A stretch of 64,000 bases of DNA from NCBI RefSeq assembly GCF_014648475.1, contig NZ_BMRE01000035.1:29833-93832 (forward strand), given 5' to 3'. How positions within the stretch are numbered: the stretch's first letter is position 1; every line of letters begins with the position of its first letter. Made by a program: the position numbers and the translations under genes. Shown piece after piece: positions 32,389 through 40,739 of this stretch. The notes under the pieces were generated by a model. That model saw only the letters and a list, made by a program, of their open reading frames with translations, did no database searches and was not told the origin of the DNA. The stretch comes from Lentzea flava (GTDB lineage: Bacteria > Actinomycetota > Actinomycetes > Mycobacteriales > Pseudonocardiaceae).

Positions 32389-33005
32389 GCCTGCTGGACG
32401 ACGAGACGCTGTGGCGCTCCTCGGTTGTCGCGAACTGCGAGATGAACCGGGATCGAGGCCTGGCGAGCTACCGCCGCGAGCTGGGGATCGACCTCGCGCC
32501 GTTACCGGGCTCGCGGTGGGTCGACCTGTGCTGCGGGTCGGGAAAGGCGCTGGCCGAGGCGGCGCGGGAGGACGTGACGATCGTCGGCGTGGACCTCGTC
32601 GACCACCACGTGGCCGCCCGCCCCGGCTTGAGCTTCGTCGTCGCCCCGGTCGACCAGTGGGAGCCCGACGCGCCCGTCGACCTCGTGACGTGCGTGCACG
32701 GATTGCACTACGTGGGCGACAAGCTCGGCCTGCTGGTGCGCGCGGCGTCCTGGCTCGTGCCCGGTGGTCAGCTCGTGGCGAACTTCGACGTCGCCAGTGT
32801 GCGGCGCGCCGACGGCACCCCGTTCGGGCGCACGCTGACGAAAGCCTTGCGGGACGCGGGATTCACCTACGACAACCGCAGGCGCCGCGTCGGCTACCTC
32901 GGCCAGGGACGGCCCCAGCTGCCGTTCGTCTACCTGGGCGCTGACGACAGGGCCGGCCCGAACTACACGGGCCAGCCGGCCGTCCACTCCTGCTACGAGC
33001 TCTAG
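32385..33005 (+). CDS. Class I SAM-dependent methyltransferase
   Basis: 206 residues from a GTG start overlapping the aminotransferase stop (GTGA). Motif I is SRWVDLCCGSGKALAEAA, followed by IVGVDLVDHH and a motif IV-like PVDLVTCVHGLHYV. No acceptor domain is evident. Its tight coupling to an aminotransferase suggests they act on the same small molecule. It is convergent with the PPOX gene, overlapping by 4 bases. Confidence 0.8.
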   Translation: MSLLDDETLWRSSVVANCEMNRDRGLASYRRELGIDLAPLPGSRWVDLCCGSGKALAEAAREDVTIVGVDLVDHHVAARPGLSFVVAPVDQWEPDAPVDLVTCVHGLHYVGDKLGLLVRAASWLVPGGQLVANFDVASVRRADGTPFGRTLTKALRDAGFTYDNRRRRVGYLGQGRPQLPFVYLGADDRAGPNYTGQPAVHSCYEL

Positions 33006-33415
33006 GAGGCCCAGGGACCGACGCCTGCCACGCGGTCGACCTTGATGCGCGTGATGAAGCCGGGCGGCGGGTTGTCGAACGGCGGGAACTTGACGTCCGG
33101 GCCGAGGTAGGTGTGTGCGAGGCGCTGGAGCAGTTCCGGCGCCCCGCCCTCGGTGATGCGGGCGGTGCCGTAGACGACGAGGTACTCCTGCAGACCCATC
33201 TCGTTGATCTTGGGGGTTTCCAGGGAGAGCACCACGCGGCCGTCGTTGCGGATGTTGCGGATCTTCTGGTGCTCCATGAGGTGCCCGGAGACGATCTCGT
33301 CGCCGTCGAGGCCCACCCAGACGATGGTGACCTGGGGCGAGCCGTCCTTGCCGAGCGTCACGAGGTGGGCGAGCGCGTTGGATTCCAGCACTGCCCTGGC
33401 GGAGTCGGGAAGCAT
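33002..33415 (-). CDS. PPOX-class F420- or FMN-binding oxidoreductase
   Basis: 137 residues starting MLPDSARAVLESNALAHLVTLG. The split-barrel flavin fold is clear: ALAHLVTLGKDGSPQVTIVWVGLDGDEIV in pieces, HLMEHQKIRNIRNDGRVVLSLE, YLVVYGTARITEGGAPELLQRLA and the C-terminal FPPFDNPPPGFITRIKVDRV. This length and pattern match the F420-dependent TIGR03618 group of actinobacteria. The substrate is unknown. A TAGCGT box lies seven bases before the ATG. Confidence 0.85.
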   Translation of the reverse strand: MLPDSARAVLESNALAHLVTLGKDGSPQVTIVWVGLDGDEIVSGHLMEHQKIRNIRNDGRVVLSLETPKINEMGLQEYLVVYGTARITEGGAPELLQRLAHTYLGPDVKFPPFDNPPPGFITRIKVDRVAGVGPWAS

Positions 33416-33517
33416 GACGGTGACGCTACGCCGGTTCACCGGGTTCAGCCTGGTCCTGGCAGACCTGGGAAATGGCGGGTCTGGTTGCGGGGTGCCGGGG
33501 CGTGGAGTGTTTCGGCC

Positions 33518-34210
33518 ATGAAGAAGTTTCTGATCACGGGTGGCGGTAGTGGCATCGGGCTGGCGACGGCGCGGGTGCTGGTCGAGGAGGGTGCGCGGGT
33601 CGTCGTGGCCGGGCGTTCGCAGGAGCGGTTGGCGTTGGCGCGCGAGCAACTCGGCGTCGAGACGGTGGTCGCGGACGTGTCGAAGCCGGCCGACGTCGAG
33701 GCGTTGATGGACCAGGCCGGCGAGATCGACGGTCTTTTCGCGAACGCGGGGATCGGCGTGTTCACCGAGTTCGGGAAGATCACCGAGGAGGACGTGGACC
33801 GGGTGCTGGCCACGAACTTCAAGGGCGTGTACTTCACGGTGCAGCGGGCGCGGTTGAAGCCGGGCGCGTCGGTGGTGATCAACGCGTCGTGGACGGTCCA
33901 TCGGGGGCTCGTCGGGGCGTCGCTCTACACGGCCAGCAAGGCGGCGGTGCACAGCCTGGCGCGCACGCTCGGGGCGGAGATGCCGGGGGTTCGGGTCAAC
34001 ACGGTCAGTCCCGGGTTCATCGCGACGGACATGTTCACCGGCAACGTCGTCGACGACGAGCCGTACCGGCGGCAGGTCGTGATGGGGCGGCTGGGCGAGC
34101 CGGAGGACGTGGCGCACGTCGTGTCGTTCCTGCTGTCGGACCGCGCGGGGTACGTGACGGGGCAGGACTTCGTCGTGGACGGCGGACTGGTCGGGGCGAT
34201 CCCGGCATGA
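33518..34210 (+). CDS. Short-chain dehydrogenase/reductase
   Basis: 230 residues. The NAD(P) site is LITGGGSGIGLATARVLVEEG, the structural NAG is LFANAGIGVFTEF, the catalytic Ser lies in VVINASWTV and Tyr-Lys in YTASKAAVHSLARTL; the C-terminal GYVTGQDFVVDGG is typical of the classical SDR group. An Arg in VVAGRSQER suggests a preference for NADP. Its stop overlaps the start of an MmyB-type regulator (ATGA), so the regulator and the enzyme form one unit. Confidence 0.95.
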   Translation: MKKFLITGGGSGIGLATARVLVEEGARVVVAGRSQERLALAREQLGVETVVADVSKPADVEALMDQAGEIDGLFANAGIGVFTEFGKITEEDVDRVLATNFKGVYFTVQRARLKPGASVVINASWTVHRGLVGASLYTASKAAVHSLARTLGAEMPGVRVNTVSPGFIATDMFTGNVVDDEPYRRQVVMGRLGEPEDVAHVVSFLLSDRAGYVTGQDFVVDGGLVGAIPA

Positions 34211-35001
34211 TGGGGGCCGTGAGCGAGTTGGGGGAGTTCCTGAAGGCCCGGCGTGCGGCACTGGACCCGCCGGAGCGGGCCACGCGGCGGCGGGTGCCAG
34301 GACTGCGGCGCGAGGAACTGGCGCAGCTGGCCGGGATCTGCGTCGACTACTACACGCGCATGGAACAGGGGCGCGCCTCCAACGCGTCCGACTCGATCCT
34401 GGACGCGCTGGCGCAGGCGCTCGGCCTGGACGCGGCCGAGCGCGCGCATCTCTACCGGCTGGCGCGGCCCACTCGGGTGAAGGCGCCGTCGGAGGAGGTG
34501 CGGCCCGCGTTGCGGTGGTTGCTCGACGCGCTGCAGGGCGTGCCCGCGATGGTCCTCGGCCGGCGGCTCGACGTGCTGGCGTGGAACCCGCTCGCCGCGG
34601 CGCTCGTCACGGACTTCCGCGAGCAGCCGAACATGGTGCGGTACATGTTCACCGACCCGGCCGCGCGGGAGCTGTTCGTCGGCTGGACGGACTGCGCGCG
34701 CGAGAACGTCGGCTACCTGCGTGCGGACTACGGCGTGCACCCCGACGACCCGGCGCTGCTCGCGCTGGTCGAGGGGATGTGCGAGGCGTCGCCGCTGTTC
34801 CGCGCGCTGTGGGCGGAGCACCCGGTGCGCGACCGGCAGCCGATGTTCAAGCGCATGAACCACCCGCAGCTCGGACCGCTGGAACTGGCCGCGGAGCCGC
34901 TGACCTCGGACGCGGGGCAGGTGCTGGTGACCTACGTGGCCGCGCCGGGGAGCCCGTCCCAGGACGCGTTGCGGTTGCTGGCTTCGCTCGCCGTCACGTG
35001 A
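34207..35001 (+). CDS. XRE regulator with MmyB-like ligand-binding domain
   Basis: 264 residues. The N-terminal helix-turn-helix (RRVPGLRREELAQLAGICVDYYTRMEQG in pieces) and the MmyB-like domain from about residue 100 (LRWLLDALQGVPAMVLGRRLDVLAWNP in pieces, then MVRYMFTDPAARELFVGW) are textbook; this domain binds a fatty-acid-like ligand in a PAS-like fold. Such regulators usually control a neighbouring SDR, and here the SDR stop overlaps this ATG. It is convergent with RNase HI, overlapping by 8 bases. Confidence 0.9.
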   Translation: MMGAVSELGEFLKARRAALDPPERATRRRVPGLRREELAQLAGICVDYYTRMEQGRASNASDSILDALAQALGLDAAERAHLYRLARPTRVKAPSEEVRPALRWLLDALQGVPAMVLGRRLDVLAWNPLAAALVTDFREQPNMVRYMFTDPAARELFVGWTDCARENVGYLRADYGVHPDDPALLALVEGMCEASPLFRALWAEHPVRDRQPMFKRMNHPQLGPLELAAEPLTSDAGQVLVTYVAAPGSPSQDALRLLASLAVT

Positions 35002-35689
35002 ACAGTTCCAGTGCGTCCTGGTGGTACTCGCACCGGCCGCCGCCGGTCGCGATCGTGCAGGGTGTGCCCTTCTTCGTGAGGGCACCGCACTGCAACGCCG
35101 GGTCGTGCACGTGACACAGTCCGCTCGGCCCGGCGGTGATCGGACACGGCGTGCCCTTCTTCGTGGGCGCGCCACACGGTTCGCCGGTCAGCTCGCGTGG
35201 TTGCTTCGGTTTGGCCGCCTTCTTCGGTTTTGCCTGCGGCTGCGTGATCTCCCGCCCCGTCACCTCCTCCACTCCGCGCACGGCCAGCCTGTCCGCGCGC
35301 TCGTTCTCCGGGTGGCCCGCATGGCCCTTGACCCAGTGCCACTCCACCTCGTGCCTGCCCGCGGCTTCTTCCAGGCGGCGCCACAGGTCGGCGTTCTTGA
35401 CCGGCTCACGGGCCTTCGTGAGCCAGCCGTTCGCCTTCCACCCGTGCACCCATGAGGTGATGCCGTTGCGGACGTACGTGCTGTCCGTGTAGAGCCTCAC
35501 GGTGGATGGTCGCGTGAGGCTTTCCAACGCCACGATGGGCGCCATCAGTTCCATGCGGTTGTTCGTCGTCGGGCCGATGTCACCGCCGTACATGTCCTTC
35601 TCGTGCTCGCCGTAGCGCAACACGGCACCCCAGCCGCCCGGACCGGGATTGGGGCTGCACGCACCGTCGGTGTAGATCTCGACCTCCAT
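34994..35689 (-). CDS. rnhA: Ribonuclease HI with two C-terminal Cys/His modules
   Basis: 231 residues. Residues 1-145 are a full RNase HI domain that cleaves RNA in RNA-DNA hybrids: Asp8 in YTDGAC, Glu47 in NNRMEL, Asp69 in LYTDSTY, His123 in WVKGHAGH and Asp133 in NERADRLA. A Lys/Pro hinge (150-168) leads to two copies of a 25-residue module: Cys172, Cys182, Cys192, His195 and Cys201, Cys211, Cys220, His223, each with TKKGTPC. Zinc binding is inferred. E. coli RNase HI ends before these. It follows the DUF1801 gene by 11 bases in a TetR-led operon. Confidence 0.9.
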   Translation of the reverse strand: MEVEIYTDGACSPNPGPGGWGAVLRYGEHEKDMYGGDIGPTTNNRMELMAPIVALESLTRPSTVRLYTDSTYVRNGITSWVHGWKANGWLTKAREPVKNADLWRRLEEAAGRHEVEWHWVKGHAGHPENERADRLAVRGVEEVTGREITQPQAKPKKAAKPKQPRELTGEPCGAPTKKGTPCPITAGPSGLCHVHDPALQCGALTKKGTPCTIATGGGRCEYHQDALELFT

Positions 35690-35700
35690 GCGCCATGAGG

Positions 35701-36084
35701 TTACCGACGGGGTCCGACACTCCTCCGCTGACGGTTGTTGGCGATGATGTGGCGGAACATCTCGACGAGCGCCGGCGCGTTGATCGGCTGGTCGCGGTAC
35801 ACGGAGATCATGCGCGCGGTCTTGTTGCCGTGGCCGCTGGTGATGATGTTGTGCGGGTCCGGCACGATCGCCTTGTCGTAGAGCATCACGTTCACGTGGT
35901 CCTTGGTGCCGAGCAACGCGCAGATGTTGCCGTCCAGCACGAAGTACGGCCGGTTGGTGAACTTGATCGTCTCCTCGACGTCCGGGTCGGCCTCGTGGAC
36001 GAGCCTGCGGACCTCGCGGCAGATCTCCTGCTGCCACTCGGGCAGTCCGGCGATGTAGTCGTCAACGCGTGTGTCGGTGTTCAT
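35701..36084 (-). CDS. DUF1801 (YdhG/YjbR-like) protein
   Basis: 127 residues starting MNTDTRVDDYIAGLPEWQQEI. The DUF1801 pattern is seen: LPEWQQEICREVRRLV, PDVEETIKFTNRPYFVLDGNICALLG in pieces and NVMLYDKAIVPDPHNIITSGHGNKTAR in pieces. The fold resembles small DNA- or ligand-binding proteins, but no activity is known. It lies between the TetR regulator (4-base gap) and RNase HI on one strand, so it is probably under TetR control. Confidence 0.8.
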   Translation of the reverse strand: MNTDTRVDDYIAGLPEWQQEICREVRRLVHEADPDVEETIKFTNRPYFVLDGNICALLGTKDHVNVMLYDKAIVPDPHNIITSGHGNKTARMISVYRDQPINAPALVEMFRHIIANNRQRRSVGPRR

Positions 36085-36088
36085 AGCC

Positions 36089-36679
36089 CTATGTCGCAGC
36101 CCGTCGTCGGTTCTCGACATCATGCCCGTGCAGAAAGACGCGGACACCTGCCGCGATGTCGTCGTCGTCCGGACGCGTGCCCCTGATGCTGGGCTCGCCG
36201 GTCAGCGTGAGCAGCATGAGGTGGACGGCGGCGCGCTTCGGGTCCTTGAAGCCGAGCTTCTCCAGTTCCGCCGCCAACGCCCGCCTGACCTTGCGCGGCC
36301 CGGTCTCCTGCCACGCCTCGACCGCCTCCGCGGGGATGTGGGTGAGCTCGGCGTTGATCTGCCGCACCAGCGCGAAGTGCTCGGCGTGCCCCTGCTGGGC
36401 GCCCATGGCCTTGCCGAACGCGATGAGGTCCTGCTCCAGATCCGTGATCTTGTGGAAGTGCCGCTCGACGAGCGCGATCTGGTCCTGCGCCGCCTCCTCC
36501 GCGCTGGCCTGGATGACGTGGCGGAACAGGTCGGCCTTGTCCGCGAAGTGGTTGTAGAGCGTGCGCGTCGAGACCTCGGCCTCCTTGGCGATGGCGTCGA
36601 TGCTGGCGCGCGTGTAGCCGTCCCTGGCGAACACGCTCAACGCTCCGCGCAGGATCGCCTGCCGCTTGTCCGGTCGCAT
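36089..36679 (-). CDS. TetR-family transcriptional regulator
   Basis: 196 residues starting MRPDKRQAILRGALSVFARDG. The helix-turn-helix is ASIDAIAKEAEVSTRTLYNHFADK, and the C-terminal domain is of the AefR/TetR_C_33-like type (LALVERHF, LTHIPAEAVEAWQETG). The gene faces the FMN reductase across a two-site operator and overlaps both promoters, so it most likely represses itself and the reductase. A TACGAT box lies seven bases before its ATG. Confidence 0.9.
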   Translation of the reverse strand: MRPDKRQAILRGALSVFARDGYTRASIDAIAKEAEVSTRTLYNHFADKADLFRHVIQASAEEAAQDQIALVERHFHKITDLEQDLIAFGKAMGAQQGHAEHFALVRQINAELTHIPAEAVEAWQETGPRKVRRALAAELEKLGFKDPKRAAVHLMLLTLTGEPSIRGTRPDDDDIAAGVRVFLHGHDVENRRRAAT

Positions 36680-36741
36680 GGGATCGATCGTAGTACAACG
36701 CCCGTTGCACTAAGTACCACGAGCGTTGTACTTTGGCGGCC
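36680..36741. promoter_or_regulatory. Two-site TetR operator with divergent leaderless promoters
   Basis: agtacaacgc (36692-36701) and gcgttgtact (36723-36732) are exact inverted copies; each is half of a 16-base imperfect palindrome (tacaacg-cc-cgttgca and taccacg-ag-cgttgta). Leftward TACGAT (complement of 36687-36692) is seven bases before the TetR ATG; rightward TACTTT (36729-36734) is seven bases before the reductase ATG. Both boxes touch an operator half. Confidence 0.7.
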
Positions 36742-37284
36742 ATGCGAATTGCAGTGATCATGGGGAGCACGCGTCCGGGCCGCCGTTCCGAGGCCGTGGC
36801 GGAGTGGGTCCTCAACGTCGCCAACGCCCGTACCGACGCGACGTTCGAGCTCATCGACCTGGCCGAGGTGAACCTGCCGTTCCTCGACGAGCCGGTGCCG
36901 GCCCTCTTCGGCGAGTACGCGCACGAACACACACGGGCCTGGTCATCGGTGGTGGCGTCGTTCGACGGCTTCGTGTTCATCACGCCCGAGTACAACCACT
37001 CGTTCCCGGCCGTGCTGAAGAACGCCCTGGACTACCTGCACTCGGAGTGGCACGACAAGGCCGCCGGTTTCGTCGGCCTGGGCGGCGACGGTGGCCTGCG
37101 CGCCGTCGAGCAGCTGCGGCTGGTGCTGGCCGAGCTGAAGGTGGCGACCGTGCGCACCCAGGTCGCGCTGGGGCGCGGCGCGTTGGAGGGCGGGCTTCAG
37201 CAGGACGAGGAGCTCAACGCGATGCTCGACGAGGTCGTGGCGTGGTCGTCGGCGCTGCGGTCGGTGCGGGCGGTCGCTGCCTAG
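36742..37284 (+). CDS. NAD(P)H-dependent FMN reductase
   Basis: 180 residues from the ATG after the leaderless box. The flavodoxin-like FMN site is MGSTRPGRRSEAVAEWV, and FVFITPEYNHSFPAVLKNALDYL in pieces is the hallmark of the NADPH-dependent FMN reductase family (ArsH/ChrR-like). It reduces FMN, quinones or chromate-like substrates. Expression is very likely controlled by the divergent TetR protein through the two-site operator. The stop overlaps the next convergent gene by four bases. Confidence 0.9.
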   Translation: MRIAVIMGSTRPGRRSEAVAEWVLNVANARTDATFELIDLAEVNLPFLDEPVPALFGEYAHEHTRAWSSVVASFDGFVFITPEYNHSFPAVLKNALDYLHSEWHDKAAGFVGLGGDGGLRAVEQLRLVLAELKVATVRTQVALGRGALEGGLQQDEELNAMLDEVVAWSSALRSVRAVAA

Positions 37285-37925
37285 CGCGGCAGCCAGCTCG
37301 CCAGGTCCGCCACCGCGTCCAGCACCTCACCGCTGACCTGACCGGACGCCGTCTCCGCCTCGGCGATCACGACGGTGCCGCCCTCCGACCTGGACCGGTA
37401 GTGCAGGCCGGTGAAGCGGATGTCGGCCAGGTCGAGCAGCGGCGTGGCGAGCGGGGTGATGTCGCCGGTGCCGTGCACGTCGATCAGCTTCTTGAACTCG
37501 CCCGCGTCGCGGCGGCTCCGGAAGCCGACGTGCGCCACGGACACCACCGCGGCGTTGCCCCGCTCGTCACCGATCGCGAACAGCGTGCGGTCGAGCGACT
37601 TGCACGGGTTGTGGACGAAGTGGTCCCGCACCTGGCCGAACGAGTGCGACACGCACTCCAGCGCCGGTTTGGCCGTGCGTTTCAGGGTGCGCATGTTGAG
37701 GTGCCGCCACGCGCCGTCCGCGTCGCCGTTGCGGGCGGACTTCCTGCCCTCGGACTTCGCCTTGGTGAGGTTCGTTCCCGCGGGCTCGACGGCACCGCCT
37801 CCGAGCGACAGGCCTCCGCTGCCTGCGGCGACCGAGAGCGCCAGCACACCCGCCGCTACCACCGCGCCCGCCTTGCCCCCGGCGGGATCCGATCCGCCTT
37901 GTGGACCGCCGATTCGTCGCTTCAT
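37281..37925 (-). CDS. Hypothetical membrane-anchored protein
   Basis: 214 residues. A charged N-terminus (MKRRIGGPQGG) and one apolar helix (AGAVVAAGVLALSVAAG) with a glycine-rich stretch suggest an anchor with the rest outside. The soluble domain has ECVSHSFGQVRDHFVHNPCKSL, with two cysteines that may pair, and RTLFAIGDERGNAAVVSVAHVGF. I do not recognise the family, although similar proteins occur in Pseudonocardiaceae as far as I recall. Confidence 0.6.
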   Translation of the reverse strand: MKRRIGGPQGGSDPAGGKAGAVVAAGVLALSVAAGSGGLSLGGGAVEPAGTNLTKAKSEGRKSARNGDADGAWRHLNMRTLKRTAKPALECVSHSFGQVRDHFVHNPCKSLDRTLFAIGDERGNAAVVSVAHVGFRSRRDAGEFKKLIDVHGTGDITPLATPLLDLADIRFTGLHYRSRSEGGTVVIAEAETASGQVSGEVLDAVADLASWLPR

Positions 37926-37985
37926 CGGTGCCTCCTCGGTCGACGAGGAGACCGCAGACGAGGTGCCCGACGAGGTGGATTGGGG

Positions 37986-38921
37986 TCAAAACACCCGATC
38001 GGACGCCAGGACCGCGCGGGCCGCGGCGATCAGGTCGGCCTCCCGCCCGTGCCGTGCCACGGCCTGGAGCCCGACCGGCAGGCCCTCGGAGTCGAACCCC
38101 GCCGGGATGCTGATCGCCGGGTGTCCGCTCAGGTTGAACGCCCAGGTCAGCGCGGTGTTGATCCGCGATCCCGGTCCGTCGTGCCCGTGCGGCGGTCCGG
38201 GCGTGGCCGGGGTGAGCAGCAGGTCCGTGGTCTCGAACAGCTCGTCCAGCACCGGGTTCGGGCCGCAACGGTGCGCGAACCAGTCGTCGGCCGGATCCGG
38301 CAGCACCAGGTCGACCGGCCGTGGCCGCAACGGCGCCGCCGCCCGCCGGGCGATCTCGATCTGTTCGTCGTCCACCTCGGCGAAACCGAGGTCCGAGGAC
38401 CAGACCGCGGTGGGCGAGCTGACCTCCGACGTGCCGAGGTAGATCGCGAGCAGATCGGGATCGCGGGTGAAGACCCCGACCGCGGCGCGTTCCGCCGACG
38501 TGGTCTTGAGACCGAGCACACCGCACCACGCGGCCGGGATGCGGATCGAGCCCGCCCCGTCGACACCCGTGGCCAGCGGCACCACTCCCGCGGCGACGGC
38601 GACGGCCGAACCGGCCGAGGAACCGCCGGGCGTGCGGTCCAGGTTCCACGGATTCCTTGTGACGCCACGAGAGTTGCGGCCCCACGTCTGCCACGGGGTG
38701 CTGCCATCGGGCGTGGTGGTCAGTCCAATGGGGACACAACCGAGGGCGGTCAACGCTTCGCGGTGGCTGCGGCGCTCGCCGTGCTTCACCGCGATGGGCA
38801 TGCCCGCCAGAGGAAGTGACGGGTCGACCGGGGCGAACGAGCGGAAGACCGTGTGGAAGGCGCAGAGCACGGGCTCCACTCGGTCGAGGCGGGCCAAGGC
38901 CTCGCCAACCAGGTCAGGCAT
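37986..38921 (-). CDS. Short amidase-signature family protein
   Basis: 311 residues starting MPDLVGEALARLDRVEPVLC. Amidase-signature elements are present: the catalytic Lys in MPIAVKHG, the GGSSAGSAVAVAAG loop with the cis-Ser, and the nucleophile Ser in VDGAGSIRIPAAWCG. Normal members have 450-500 residues; here the usual segment between PIAVKD and NPWN and a large part of the C-terminal half are missing. It may be a compact hydrolase of small amides or a decaying copy; no frameshift was seen. It is divergent from the next gene. Confidence 0.65.
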   Translation of the reverse strand: MPDLVGEALARLDRVEPVLCAFHTVFRSFAPVDPSLPLAGMPIAVKHGERRSHREALTALGCVPIGLTTTPDGSTPWQTWGRNSRGVTRNPWNLDRTPGGSSAGSAVAVAAGVVPLATGVDGAGSIRIPAAWCGVLGLKTTSAERAAVGVFTRDPDLLAIYLGTSEVSSPTAVWSSDLGFAEVDDEQIEIARRAAAPLRPRPVDLVLPDPADDWFAHRCGPNPVLDELFETTDLLLTPATPGPPHGHDGPGSRINTALTWAFNLSGHPAISIPAGFDSEGLPVGLQAVARHGREADLIAAARAVLASDRVF

Positions 38922-38931
38922 GATCCACCTC

Positions 38932-39516
38932 GTGAAATGGACTCGCGCTGTGCACCACCTGGCCGAGCTCGCCGAGAAGTGCGGCGAGCTGCCTGCCTCG
39001 TTCTTCCGGTTCCAGGTGGTCGAGCTGTGGGTCTTCGGTGATCTGCTGGACGTGCCGAAGGACGTCGACGTCATCGAGGTCGCGCTGGTCACGGACCTGC
39101 CGGTGGACGAGGTGCCGTGGCTGGACGAGCCGAGCGGCGCCGAACACTGGGCGAACTCGACCCGGTTGTCGCGCAACCCGTTCAAGGCGGTGTGGCGGTC
39201 CAAGGACGCGCCGGTGTGGAACCACCGCATCGAGCGGCCCGCGCTGATCTGGAGCGCGGCGGACGGCATCAACGAGGAAGCACTGGTCGCCGTGAGCGAC
39301 GGCACAGGTGAGCTGGTGCGCCTGGCCGCGCCGTCGCCGGAGGAGCTCGGGAAGCGGGTCGAGGACGAGCTCGCGGTGAGCCTGCGGGCGTTGCGGCGGG
39401 CCAACCAGGACTACGCCGACCGGCGGTGGAGTCCCGGCAAGCTCACCCCGTACTCGGACGCCCTGTGGCGGACGACCACCGGCTACCTCGACCTGCTGGA
39501 CGTCCGCGCCGAGTGA
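38932..39516 (+). CDS. DUF7711-like conserved protein
   Basis: 194 residues from the GTG giving MKWTRAVHHLAELAEKCG; an ATG four codons upstream (38920) would overlap the divergent amidase start and is less likely. Conserved stretches are VVELWVFGDLL, VDEVPWLDEPSGAEHWANST, KDAPVWNHRIERPALIW and the final LTPYSDALWRTTTGYLDLLD. I recall such proteins as DUF7711 in actinomycetes. No function is known. Confidence 0.7.
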   Translation: MKWTRAVHHLAELAEKCGELPASFFRFQVVELWVFGDLLDVPKDVDVIEVALVTDLPVDEVPWLDEPSGAEHWANSTRLSRNPFKAVWRSKDAPVWNHRIERPALIWSAADGINEEALVAVSDGTGELVRLAAPSPEELGKRVEDELAVSLRALRRANQDYADRRWSPGKLTPYSDALWRTTTGYLDLLDVRAE

Positions 39517-39551
39517 CGGTGGATTCGGCATGTGGCCCCTAGGAGCGGTCG

Positions 39552-40652
39552 TCACAGCTCCGACGGCGCTCGTTGTGCGAGATGTTCCAGATGGTGCGAC
39601 ATGGCGATCGCGACCCAGCGTGAAACCTTGTTCGCGGTCCGCCCTCCTCCTCGTCGGCATCCCATCAGTTCGCGATCGCCCCACGAGTAGTCGCTGCCGG
39701 CGAACTCCGGCCGCGCCACGAGTTCGTCGGCCAGGTCCGTGAAGGCCTCGCCGGCCGCGCCCTGTGCGATCTTGCCGTCCTCTCTGCTGAGTTGCCGGCG
39801 CATCGCGATCATGGAGTTCGGCACCGTGTAGTAGAGGTACGGGTTGATCGTGCGTGGTCCCGGGGGACCTGGTGCCGGAGGATTGGGATGCACCACGCCG
39901 TAGTCACCGTAGTTGATCTCTGCTCCGCTCACTCCTCGCGCGACCTCGCGCCACAGGAGAACTTCGGGCCGGTCCCGGACAGCCGTCACGAAACCGTGTC
40001 TGTCGGCGGGGATCGAACCGGCGAGCAATGTCGTCGAAGCAGGACCGAGTCGATCCGTCAGCATCCTGGCGAGCGCCAGCGTCAGGGTCAGCTGACGCGG
40101 GTGAACGGTTTCCACGTGGCCCAGGTCGATGACGGCGTGCATCGGGTTGTCGGCGACTCGCGCCCTCACGGCGATGCGTCGCAGGTCGTCGTCGAGCCGG
40201 CGTTCGGAGAGCTGGAGATTCCGGAACCGGATCACGATCGGTCGTGGCCGGTGCTCCTGGAGCAGTGCGATTTTTCCGAGTTGGTCGTCCGTCGCTGACG
40301 CGGAGATGACGGGGATGAAAGCCGGGACATCCGGAGCGAGCAGGCCGAACTCGTCGAACAGTGCAGATTCGATTCGATTGTCGAGGTGTTCGAAAGGTCC
40401 GCCCGGATACAGGGAGAGCGCAGCTGCAGAGCTCAGCAGATGTGTGTCGATCCATATGGGTTGTCGGCGCATTGCCATCTGCACGGCGGCTTTGACCAGG
40501 GCCGGCATGAGTTGCCCGCGACCTTCTGGCTTAACCGAGTCGAGCAGTTCGACGATGACTCGCGGTGTGGAATCTTCTCGATCGGCGATGTGTCGCAGAG
40601 ATTGGAATTCGCCCATCTTGCTCTTCATCGCGACCAGAGGCCTGAAGGACAT
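39552..40652 (-). CDS. Phage T4 beta-protein family protein (PF14350-like)
   Basis: 366 residues starting MSFRPLVAMKSKMGEFQSLRHI. The opening fits the beta family (YVPILKGKQGE-like start, here RPLVAMKSKMGEFQSL), followed by RVIVELLDSV, FIPVISASATDD, VDRHGFVTAVRDR-type segments and a C-terminal SMIAMRRQLSREDGKIAQGA. The T4 prototype is a small phage protein of unknown function; bacterial relatives occur with phage or defence genes, but none is adjacent here. It has an upstream GGGCGGGGT ribosome site. The function is unknown. Confidence 0.65.
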   Translation of the reverse strand: MSFRPLVAMKSKMGEFQSLRHIADREDSTPRVIVELLDSVKPEGRGQLMPALVKAAVQMAMRRQPIWIDTHLLSSAAALSLYPGGPFEHLDNRIESALFDEFGLLAPDVPAFIPVISASATDDQLGKIALLQEHRPRPIVIRFRNLQLSERRLDDDLRRIAVRARVADNPMHAVIDLGHVETVHPRQLTLTLALARMLTDRLGPASTTLLAGSIPADRHGFVTAVRDRPEVLLWREVARGVSGAEINYGDYGVVHPNPPAPGPPGPRTINPYLYYTVPNSMIAMRRQLSREDGKIAQGAAGEAFTDLADELVARPEFAGSDYSWGDRELMGCRRGGGRTANKVSRWVAIAMSHHLEHLAQRAPSEL

Positions 40653-40739
40653 ACCCCGCCCTTTCCGCAGTGGCAGTGCGGACGACTTCGATCATGCGGG
40701 GCGGTGAACCGGCGTGTGGCCCGCCGGACGAGTGAATTC

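Noticed and set aside
31614..33005. Extra frames within the aminotransferase and methyltransferase genes
   Set aside because: Arg/Ala/Pro-rich translations without motifs in another frame of recognised enzymes.
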